In this document: one piece after another, positions 1 to 5,145 of the stretch | Numbering within the stretch: the stretch's first letter is position 1 | Layout of the letters: each line of letters opens with the position of its first letter | Assembly: GCA_018969455.1 (NCBI GenBank) | Contig: JAGWYI010000331.1 | Coordinates: forward strand, 1-5,145 | Length of the DNA stretch: 5,145 bases | Direction: 5' to 3' | Source of the DNA: Bacteroidota bacterium | Lineage (GTDB): Bacteria; Bacteroidota; Bacteroidia; Chitinophagales; Saprospiraceae | Position numbers and translations under genes: made by a program | Notes under the pieces: model-generated | Database searches by the model: none | What the model was told of the DNA's origin: nothing | Seen by the model: the letters and a program-made list of their open reading frames with translations, nothing else

Positions 1-40
1 AAAAAAAGCGCCTGAAACATCCCATTGCTTCAGGCGCTTT
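1..40 (-). terminator. Strong intrinsic terminator after the small exported-protein gene
   Basis: A perfect 12-bp inverted repeat (AAAGCGCCTGAA at 5-16, TTCAGGCGCTTT at 29-40) encloses a 12-base loop at 17-28. Read on the minus strand, the stem is followed at once by at least seven T (positions 7 to 1, possibly more beyond the window). It begins 15 bases after the TAG stop at 56-58, so it fits a Rho-independent terminator for that gene. On the plus strand the stem is followed by a broken T run (TTTCTGTTATTTAT), so it could act weakly in the other direction for a gene to the left of the window. Confidence 0.9.
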
Positions 41-55
41 CTGTTATTTATATGC

Positions 56-529
56 CTATTTTTCGTCGTAAGCCTCAAAACTGTTGGCTATTTCTTCTGC
101 CTGCTTTTCCATTCCATTGGCGTATATGATCACAACCAGCAAGTTGGTACTGCTTTCTGTGTCGAGCAGCGCCATAACCAAGGCATTTACGCCTTCCTTT
201 TTGCCTACAATATAAGAACCTACAAAATCGTCTACCTCTGCCTTGGCCGCCTTGGTGATGACATCGTAATTCAATTCTTTTGCCATGGCGGTCACCGCTT
301 CCGAAAGGTGGTCTTCCGTGATGTTTTCGTCCTGTACCGGAATGATGCTCAACGCAATTTTGTCGTTTTCTGCCGAAAACTCTTCTGCATTGTTGGTAGT
401 GATTTTAAAACTGGAGGGCGCCTGAAATGCAACACCATGGGTATCCCAATGCCAATCAACCATTTGGGCATGTACCGGAAGGGTGAAGGCTGCAAGCATC
501 AAAAGCAGGAAAAATTGTTTTTTTAACAT
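56..529 (-). CDS. Small exported protein of unknown function (157 aa)
   Basis: The chosen start is the ATG at 527-529, which gives MLKKQFFLLLMLAAFTLPVHAQ: two lysines, a hydrophobic core and an Ala-X-Ala-like site (VHA|Q, cut after residue 21). This is a clear signal peptidase I signal with no lipobox, so the product is periplasmic or secreted. The frame is open further upstream to 652, but that stretch would put a hydrophilic leader before the signal and lies across the promoter at 604-634, so the longer start is unlikely. The mature part (about residues 23-157) is acidic, lacks Cys, and alternates beta-type segments (HGVAFQAPSSF near 31-41, IALSIIPV near 58-65, LLVVIIYA near 129-136) with amphipathic helices (about 70-87 and 139-152). 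The pattern resembles small PsbP/DcrB-like alpha-beta proteins, but that is an impression of fold and not a family assignment. It lies downstream of the large T9SS gene with a 167-base gap and its own promoter and terminator, so it is probably a single-gene unit. Confidence 0.85.
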   Translation of the reverse strand: MLKKQFFLLLMLAAFTLPVHAQMVDWHWDTHGVAFQAPSSFKITTNNAEEFSAENDKIALSIIPVQDENITEDHLSEAVTAMAKELNYDVITKAAKAEVDDFVGSYIVGKKEGVNALVMALLDTESSTNLLVVIIYANGMEKQAEEIANSFEAYDEK

Positions 530-603
530 GGCAAACAAGTGCGTTTTGCCGCTCATAGCAAGGTTGAATACCCTGAATACGCGCGACGTGTGGAACAATG
601 CCC

Positions 604-634
604 CAAATGTACTGGCCCTGTCCGGAAAAGCAAT
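604..634 (-). promoter_or_regulatory. Bacteroidota-type promoter for the small exported-protein gene
   Basis: On the minus strand ATTG (positions 634-631) is followed after exactly 19 bases by TACATTTG (611-604). The known consensus of the Bacteroidota primary sigma factor is TTTG, about 19-21 bases, then TAnnTTTG, so the -7 box is a perfect match and the -33 box matches three of four bases. Transcription would begin near 597-600, leaving an untranslated leader of about 70 bases before the ATG at 529. The leader shows no obvious Shine-Dalgarno sequence, which is usual in this phylum. The position supports the start at 529 over the upstream start at 652. Confidence 0.65.
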
Positions 635-664
635 ACTGGATTTGCCTAACATTTGGTTAATTTT

Positions 665-689
665 AAAAATTTACCGTTTTCTTGGTAAA
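665..689 (-). terminator. Weak candidate terminator after the large T9SS gene
   Basis: Seven bases after the TAA stop at 697-699, the minus strand reads TTTACC (689-684), an 8-base loop, GGTAAA (675-670), then TTTTT (669-665). The stem has 6 bp with only two G-C pairs, so it is marginal for Rho-independent termination. Its position and the following U run are what one expects of a terminator, and the next gene has its own promoter, which agrees with a break in transcription here. It may be leaky. Confidence 0.35.
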
Positions 690-696
690 GGCCACC

Positions 697-3600
697 TTAT
701 TCTCGTAGAAACCGCCGAATGCTCATGGTTTGTGCGTTTTTCCAAACAAGATGATACCAACCTGATGGCAAATCTTTTAAATCCAAATGAAACTGATTCA
801 TGCCTTTTTGCAAACCCTGGGTATATTGGGCTACCCGTGCGCCACTGGCATTCACCACTTCAAATATGCCGCTATCCGATTGATTTTCAGGCAAAACCAC
901 TTGTAAAATCCGCTGACAAGGGTTGGGGTACAGGTACCAGCCTTCATCATTCACGTTGGAACCGGAAACCGCACTTAAGAGTTTGGGCTTCAGGGCAAGT
1001 TGTAAATACTTTTGCGAACCCGCCAGAAGCTGAAAAAGCGGTGTACGTGTATTCGTCAGCAAACCCAGACCCGGAACCAGGGTGGTATCGTTGTTAACTA
1101 CCTGTACAAAATATTGATTTTCAGACAATTTGTCGAATAAAAACAGACCTTGTGCGCCGCTCGGGATGTTGCGTACCAAGCTTGAGTCTGATTTAAACAA
1201 TTGTAACGTTAGTCCCTCCAGGCCGGGTTCGTTGAAGTCGGGAAAGCCGTTGTTGTTTTCGTCCAACCAGATCAGCCCTTGAATGGCTGCACGTTTGGGG
1301 GCAAAACCGGCCTTAAGCCCGATAAATCCGCCGGGCTGAAACGTGTACAAATTGGAAAAGCCGCCTGCATTCAAACCGCTGGTGTTTTCATAATCTGCGA
1401 TGGCGGCTGGTAAAACAAAGCGGAGATGGTATTTTCCTCCCGGGGGCGGCACCGAAAACTGGTAACTTCCGTTGGCGGCCGTTTGCCGGGCATTCACCAG
1501 GTTTCCACTCGAATCCTGCAACAACACCGTCACATTTTCCAAAGGTGTTTCACCCGCATCCTCCAAACCATTGTAATTCAGGTCTTTCCATGCCTTACCT
1601 TGTACAATTGCGGCCTGATAGGGCAAGGGTGGAAACAATTGTTGTTGCGGAATGGGGCTTTTGGGTATCCGGTTGCTGCTCCAATATAATTTCACCACGG
1701 CATCACCGCCCAGCTCAAAAAATTCCAACCGAATTTTATGCTTTTTCCCGGCATCCAGATAAGCAGAAGCCGTCCACTCTGTCGCCGATTGCGGAATCCA
1801 TTTGTCAATCAACAAGTTATCATCTACCCAAAGCCGCACTCCGTCGTCGCTGATGGTATGCAGGGTCAGTTCTTCATTAAATAAGGGCAATAAAAATCCC
1901 TCCCAACGAATTGCATAATTGTCGGCTGGCAAAACCGGCGCCGGGGCGCCGGGGCCCCAGTCAAAATTGACGGTCGGATCAATTCGGGTGAGTACCGGCG
2001 TACCCGAAAAATCAAAATCGTCGTCGTCGTAATAACTGCCTAAAAGACCGGTTCCAAAACTCAATGCAACGGCCTGATACACAAGCGCTAATTTCAAATC
2101 AGATGCCGGCATTTTGAAATTTCGGCTCAAGCTGGTATTCCCGTCAGACCAACGCACGAAGGTGTAGATTGAGTCGCCGTGTATAAAACTGGCCGGAACC
2201 ACGGCATTGCGGTTGATTCCGGCCACTGCCAGCATGGAAAGGGGCAAGGGCAATGTGCTGCCATCGAGGTTTATGGCCTGACCGGCAGGACCGTCAATGC
2301 TTAGCTGATGTTTTTCCGGAAAAATTTCCCGGTAAATGGTTTTGCTCAACCCCCCGCTGTCGGTTGCCGTGAGGTAAATGCGGAACCAGACATCCGGATC
2401 AGTTTCATAATTTTCCGGAACAATCCAGTTGCCATTGCTGAGGTTGTTTTGCGGGCCCAAAACCGGGTGGGTATGCATGTCGTGGTGAAAATTGACCCTC
2501 CAAACTAATTTCTCGGCGCCCAGCAAGCCTTCTTCCTGATCCAGTGCGCGCCCGCTAAAGAAAATGGTATCGCCTCCATGCCATAAGGCGTTTTGATCGG
2601 GCAAATCGATTATCGGTTGTGGGCGTTGATTGGATGTAACCGTCAGGCGGGCGGCGGCGCTGGTGTCGGCGCCCAGTCCGTTCTCGGCAATGCAGCGAAA
2701 ATAAGCGCCATCATCTGCCAAGTTTACAGGCGGCAGTACCAATACGCTCGAATCAGAATTTGGCACATCCAATCCATCCTTTTGCCAACGAAAATGCATG
2801 GGTTGGTTGCCATAAATTTGCACCTGAAAAGTGGGCGTTTCACTTACAGAGGCCAAAACGGGTTTGGGATCTCCTGTAAAAAAAGGTTCTCCCGTCCCGA
2901 TATAAAAAACTTGTACAAGGGCTCCATTGTCGGTGGAAGTGTTGTCTACATCCGAGCCGCCGCCCAGGCCTGCGCGTGCGAGGTAAAAAAAATCGCCATT
3001 GGGGGCAAAAAAGAACTTGAGGGGCCGGTTGATGCCGGTAATAAAGGTACCCGTTTCCTGGCCGGTATTCGGATCAATGGCTTTTATGTACCCTTTGCAA
3101 TAATCGCTGAAGAAGAATTTGCCGGAAAATTGGGGCGGGTAGTTCGGGAAATCGCTGCGGCTAAAGGCGGCGCCCAGCACCGAACAACCCTCGGCATGGG
3201 AGTAGGCATGTTTGGGCTCCTCATAATTGTCGGGTGGCGTTTGTCCGGCCAGAGGGCCTTCCACAATCGGCCAACCGTAGTTTTTACCCGATTTTACCTC
3301 ATTTACTTCTTCCCAACTGGCATTCCCGACATCGCTGAGGAAAATGCGGCCACTCCCGGCATCCATAGACATGGAAAAAGGATTTCGGAAGCCCAATGCA
3401 TAAATGGCGCGGTATTTATCGTTTGTCTGATTGTAAAAGGGATTGTCGCTCGGGATGCTTCCGTCGTCGTTGAGACGAAGCACTTTCCCTGCTGTGCTTT
3501 GCAAACTTTGGGCGCCTTGTGCATTCCCCCCGTCTCCGGCGGTAATGTACAATTTTCCATCTGGTCCGAAAACCATGGCGCCGCCATTATGGATGGTGGC

Positions 3601-4017
3601 ACTCAAAGGATCCAGATCCAGGAGGGTTGATTCGGTGCCGGGAATGGCACTGTGTTCACCCGCCTGTACGCGCACCACCCGGTTGTGGTTTTCGCCCGGC
3701 ACCGTATAATAAAGGTACACCCAGGGTTGGTTGGCAAAATCGGGGTGTAAGGCGATGCCACTGAGCCCACGTTCGTTGTAATTGTCCACTTTTATGGTGT
3801 AAAACGGGTCGGCATGCAAACCTTCATCTGAATGGTAAATCAGCACTCGACCGTCTTTTTGCGTTATAAAAATGCGGCCATCGGGTGCGAGGCACATGTC
3901 GGTTGGGTTCAATTGTTGGGCGCGTACGATTTCGGCAAAACCGGGCGGTAAAACAGCGGCCTTGGTAAATTGGGGGAGGCAGCACAACAAAAACAGGATA
4001 AGGGCAGGGTAGCGCAT
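697..4017 (-). CDS. Secreted multidomain PQQ-type sugar dehydrogenase-like protein with PA14 and SdrD-B domains and a T9SS sorting tail (1106 aa)
   Basis: Residues 1-20 form a signal peptide (MRYPALILFLLCCLPQFTKA). Residues about 25-375 are a glucose/sorbosone dehydrogenase (GSDH) propeller: GLSGIALHPDF (84-94), IHNGGAMVFGPDGKLY (142-157), GFRNP (209-213), KNYGWP (245-250). By eye against Acinetobacter soluble glucose dehydrogenase, catalytic His144 matches H143, Arg228-Asn229 match R211-N212, and the PQQ Lys377 matches K308; Gln76 and Arg408 appear replaced (E82, L333). Then follow an Ig-like domain (about 385-460; WQKDG, DDGAYFRC), a His-rich beta domain (about 465-568; HHDMHTHP at 511-518), a beta domain with VRWSDG (about 570-650), a PA14 domain (about 655-800; SDDGVRLWVDD), two SdrD-B-like domains (about 803-908 and 909-1010; DLNYNGLEDAGE, DENNNGFPDFNE) and a T9SS C-terminal sorting domain (about 1024-1106; YLYPNP, LPSGWYHL). 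In this family the propeller oxidises aldoses or similar compounds using PQQ and calcium; the substrate here is unknown and a non-catalytic binding role remains possible. The tail predicts export across the outer membrane and attachment or release at the cell surface. Confidence 0.95.
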   Translation of the reverse strand: MRYPALILFLLCCLPQFTKAAVLPPGFAEIVRAQQLNPTDMCLAPDGRIFITQKDGRVLIYHSDEGLHADPFYTIKVDNYNERGLSGIALHPDFANQPWVYLYYTVPGENHNRVVRVQAGEHSAIPGTESTLLDLDPLSATIHNGGAMVFGPDGKLYITAGDGGNAQGAQSLQSTAGKVLRLNDDGSIPSDNPFYNQTNDKYRAIYALGFRNPFSMSMDAGSGRIFLSDVGNASWEEVNEVKSGKNYGWPIVEGPLAGQTPPDNYEEPKHAYSHAEGCSVLGAAFSRSDFPNYPPQFSGKFFFSDYCKGYIKAIDPNTGQETGTFITGINRPLKFFFAPNGDFFYLARAGLGGGSDVDNTSTDNGALVQVFYIGTGEPFFTGDPKPVLASVSETPTFQVQIYGNQPMHFRWQKDGLDVPNSDSSVLVLPPVNLADDGAYFRCIAENGLGADTSAAARLTVTSNQRPQPIIDLPDQNALWHGGDTIFFSGRALDQEEGLLGAEKLVWRVNFHHDMHTHPVLGPQNNLSNGNWIVPENYETDPDVWFRIYLTATDSGGLSKTIYREIFPEKHQLSIDGPAGQAINLDGSTLPLPLSMLAVAGINRNAVVPASFIHGDSIYTFVRWSDGNTSLSRNFKMPASDLKLALVYQAVALSFGTGLLGSYYDDDDFDFSGTPVLTRIDPTVNFDWGPGAPAPVLPADNYAIRWEGFLLPLFNEELTLHTISDDGVRLWVDDNLLIDKWIPQSATEWTASAYLDAGKKHKIRLEFFELGGDAVVKLYWSSNRIPKSPIPQQQLFPPLPYQAAIVQGKAWKDLNYNGLEDAGETPLENVTVLLQDSSGNLVNARQTAANGSYQFSVPPPGGKYHLRFVLPAAIADYENTSGLNAGGFSNLYTFQPGGFIGLKAGFAPKRAAIQGLIWLDENNNGFPDFNEPGLEGLTLQLFKSDSSLVRNIPSGAQGLFLFDKLSENQYFVQVVNNDTTLVPGLGLLTNTRTPLFQLLAGSQKYLQLALKPKLLSAVSGSNVNDEGWYLYPNPCQRILQVVLPENQSDSGIFEVVNASGARVAQYTQGLQKGMNQFHLDLKDLPSGWYHLVWKNAQTMSIRRFLRE

Positions 4018-4048
4018 CGTTTATTTCAAATTTGGGCCAAACCGGTGT

Positions 4049-4072
4049 GTTTAGCAATACATGGTTTAGCAA
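4049..4072. repeat. Direct repeat of 9 bp in the divergent intergenic region
   Basis: GTTTAGCAA occurs at 4049-4057 and again at 4064-4072, a period of 15 bases (TTGCTAAAC twice when read toward the large gene). The pair sits 32-55 bases upstream of the large gene's ATG and its right copy overlaps the candidate -7 element at 4070-4077. It might be a tandem regulator site, but the period is not a whole number of helix turns (about 1.4), and a chance origin is possible in this AT-rich spacer. Confidence 0.4.
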
Positions 4073-4101
4073 AGACATTTATTCACCTTTGACGCAGGAA
4101 A
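4070..4101 (-). promoter_or_regulatory. Weak candidate promoter for the large T9SS gene
   Basis: On the minus strand TTTC (4101-4098) is followed after 20 bases by TGTCTTTG (4077-4070). Compared with the Bacteroidota consensus TTTG, 19-21 bases, TAnnTTTG, this has one mismatch in each box. Transcription would begin near 4063-4066, with a leader of about 46-49 bases before the ATG at 4017. The spacing is good but two mismatches make this a tentative call. An alternative pair, ATTG and CAAATTTG ending at 4027, lies too close to the ATG. Confidence 0.3.
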
Positions 4102-4138
4102 TATAAGACACCCAATGCAGTGCCGGCTTGAGTTTTTA

Positions 4139-4146
4139 TACTTTTG
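4139..4146 (+). promoter_or_regulatory. Bacteroidota -7 element (TACTTTTG) for the SH3-domain gene
   Basis: TACTTTTG matches the Bacteroidota -7 consensus TAnnTTTG at every defined base. A start of transcription near 4150-4153 would give a leader of about 22-25 bases before the ATG at 4175. No good TTTG-like -33 box is visible 19-21 bases upstream (4114-4119 reads AATGCA), so only the downstream half is supported. If it is used, the earlier in-frame ATG at 4115 lies upstream of the transcript and cannot be the start. Confidence 0.5.
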
Positions 4147-4174
4147 TGCACATCCGACATTTTTTAAGCATCCT

Positions 4175-4948
4175 ATGCAGCGATATTTGATTGTTTTTCT
4201 GCTCTTTATGTGCTTTTTACCAGGCCTTTTTGCCATTGGCGATTACAAACCCGGCGACACGCTGTACGTTTGGTCTTATTCCGGACTCATTTTACGCAAC
4301 CGGCCCAACCTGAATGCTGCGCGCATCAAAAACGTGCCTTATGGTACGTTTCTGGTAGCACTCAATTACAATGGCAGTAAAAACACCGAGGTTGATCTGA
4401 TTTCCGCCTTTTCCAAAGACAACAAGCAGTTGCCCTCGGTGGTAATCAAAGGCGACTTTGCCCGGGTGGTATTTCAGGGCGATACCGGCTATGTGTACGA
4501 TGGTTATCTGTCGCGCATGCCGGCCTTGAAACAAAGCAAGATCAACACCAACAAACAACCGGTTTTTGAAGCCTTTGAAACTTACGCCAACCGGAGTTTT
4601 GGCTTGTTGAAAGACCAAAAAAGCAGCCCCAAAGCGGAGTATGGAAAACCTTTTACCCGGAAACGCATCTACGCAAATGGCATCACGGTAGACGAATACT
4701 CAGAAAAAGGCGGCGAAACCCGCCTGATTTTACCAGATGTTTCCCTAGAAGAATGCCTGATGTTGTTCAAATATCTTACAGGATGTACCTGGGACTTACC
4801 CGAAAAGGCAAGAAAAACGGAAGATTCCTGGACCATGAACAAGGTTTCGGATTATGAATATCATTTTAGTCAGGGCAATGGGGATTATACGGTGCGTTAC
4901 ATTCCCGAAATGAAAGTGTCTTTCTTTACACTGTATTTCGAAGAGTAA
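4175..4948 (+). CDS. Exported SH3-like domain protein of unknown function (257 aa)
   Basis: The start at 4175 gives MQRYLIVFLLFMCFLPGLFA followed by IGDYKPGD: a short basic start, a hydrophobic core and a cleavage site after residue 20 (LFA|I). The frame is open to an ATG at 4115, but those 20 extra residues would bury the signal peptide and lie across the -7 element at 4139-4146. Cys13 is inside the hydrophobic core without a lipobox, so a lipoprotein is unlikely. Residues about 24-115 look like a bacterial SH3 (SH3b) domain: GDTLYVWSYSGLILRNRPN, then VPYGTFL and a closing strand with GDTGYVYDGYLSRMP. Such domains usually bind cell-wall peptides or mediate protein contacts in the envelope. 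Residues about 125-257 are not recognised; they contain a helical stretch (about 130-146), strands near 164-187 and the only two Cys of the mature protein (C194, C204), which could form a disulfide. The gene is divergent from the large T9SS gene with a 157-base spacer. No catalytic motif is visible. Confidence 0.88.
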   Translation: MQRYLIVFLLFMCFLPGLFAIGDYKPGDTLYVWSYSGLILRNRPNLNAARIKNVPYGTFLVALNYNGSKNTEVDLISAFSKDNKQLPSVVIKGDFARVVFQGDTGYVYDGYLSRMPALKQSKINTNKQPVFEAFETYANRSFGLLKDQKSSPKAEYGKPFTRKRIYANGITVDEYSEKGGETRLILPDVSLEECLMLFKYLTGCTWDLPEKARKTEDSWTMNKVSDYEYHFSQGNGDYTVRYIPEMKVSFFTLYFEE

Positions 4949-4968
4949 ACCCTTTTGCTTTTTCTGCC

Positions 4969-5145
4969 CTACATATCAAAAAATGAAAGTCTGGATGTAC
5001 CTTCGCCGTTACTATTCACCCGCACTGCTCTTAGAAACTGTTTTAAAACCTCCGAAATGCTGAAAGGCAAATCTTTTAACGCCATGCTGCATTTATTTTT
5101 TCGGCAATAGGACATGGCTATTCCCTCAAAAATAAGCCTTGCCTG
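4969..5145 (-). CDS. Possible C-terminal end of a gene running in from the right edge
   Basis: On the minus strand the frame beginning with the last base of the window stays open for 58 codons and stops at TAG (4971-4969). It enters from outside, so the gene start is not seen; an internal ATG at 5115-5113 would give only 48 residues. The readable part is basic with two Cys near residues 14 and 19 (SYCRKNKCSM), a helix-like stretch (ISEVLKQFLRAV) and ends in SFFDM. I do not recognise a family. It converges on the SH3-domain gene with 20 bases between the two stop codons and no terminator hairpin between them. Rare codons (AGG, AGA, ATA) occur in it, so it could also be a gene remnant, an IS end or simply open non-coding DNA. 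No other feature was found in 4949-5145. Confidence 0.35.
   Translation of the reverse strand, partial: QARLIFEGIAMSYCRKNKCSMALKDLPFSISEVLKQFLRAVRVNSNGEGTSRLSFFDM

Noticed and set aside
530..652. N-terminal extension of the small exported-protein gene
   Set aside because: It would place 41 hydrophilic residues before a complete signal peptide and overlaps a near-consensus promoter at 604-634.
483..1097. Plus-strand open frame of 204 codons across the end of the large gene and the spacer
   Set aside because: It runs antisense to the T9SS sorting tail and over the promoter and spacer, has no signal or domain, and no promoter in front of it.
2018..2030. TCG trinucleotide run in the PA14 coding region
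   Set aside because: Four units encode an Asp run (D664-667, as GAC GAC GAC GAT) in a surface loop. It is too short to count as a phase-variable repeat, and a change would stay in frame.
2593..3630. Long plus-strand open frame (345 codons) opposite the dehydrogenase-like gene
   Set aside because: Its translation is low-complexity and has no recognisable domain, while the minus strand in the same place encodes clear GSDH motifs. It is an antisense shadow caused by codon usage.
4027..4057. Alternative promoter for the large gene: ATTG, 20 bases, CAAATTTG on the minus strand
   Set aside because: The spacing is good, but transcription would start only about 3-6 bases before the ATG, and the -7 box lacks the first T. 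Leaderless transcripts are not expected for this gene.
4115..4174. Upstream in-frame ATG of the SH3-domain gene
   Set aside because: The extra 20 residues would precede a complete signal peptide, and the stretch contains the -7 element at 4139-4146, so it is probably not transcribed.
4914..4935. AGTGT / ACACT hairpin near the end of the SH3 gene as a terminator
   Set aside because: It lies inside the coding sequence, has 5 bp and no following T run.
5104..5125. Imperfect inverted repeat GGCAATAG / CTATTCC near the right edge
   Set aside because: Only five uninterrupted base pairs around an 8-base loop and no T run on either strand; it does not qualify as a terminator or as a transposon end.

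Overview
The window looks like ordinary chromosomal DNA from a Bacteroidota bacterium, most plausibly a Saprospiria-like or related environmental lineage; the genus cannot be fixed from sequence alone. Three things point there: a C-terminal sorting domain of the type IX secretion system (T9SS), which is confined to the Bacteroidota/FCB group; promoter elements of the Bacteroidota form (TTTG-like -33, TAnnTTTG -7); and start codons without clear purine-rich Shine-Dalgarno sequences.

Layout, left to right. At 1-40 a strong intrinsic terminator serves the minus strand. It closes a small exported protein gene (56-529, minus, 157 aa, function unknown). That gene has its own well-formed promoter at 604-634, so it need not depend on read-through from the gene upstream. 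A weak hairpin plus U-run (665-689) lies just after the stop of the large gene. The large gene (697-4017, minus, 1106 aa) fills about two thirds of the window. It encodes a secreted multidomain protein: signal peptide, six-bladed propeller of the glucose/sorbosone dehydrogenase (PQQ) family, Ig-like domain, His-rich beta domain, WSDG-type beta domain, PA14 domain, two SdrD-B-like domains and the T9SS sorting tail. A divergent intergenic region (4018-4174) holds a 9-bp direct repeat, a weak candidate promoter to the left and a -7 element to the right. The rightward gene (4175-4948, plus, 257 aa) encodes an exported protein with a bacterial SH3-like domain and an unrecognised C-terminal part. 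Facing it, 20 bases after its stop, an open frame runs in from the right edge on the minus strand (4969-5145, at least 58 codons); it is a possible partial gene, not identified.

All three complete genes encode exported proteins. The large protein is predicted to reach the cell surface through T9SS, where its propeller may oxidise sugars or other aldose-like substrates while the PA14 and other beta domains bind glycans or act as spacers. Nothing shows that the two small proteins work with it. I found no RNA genes, CRISPR arrays or complete mobile elements, and no evidence of a new multi-gene system.
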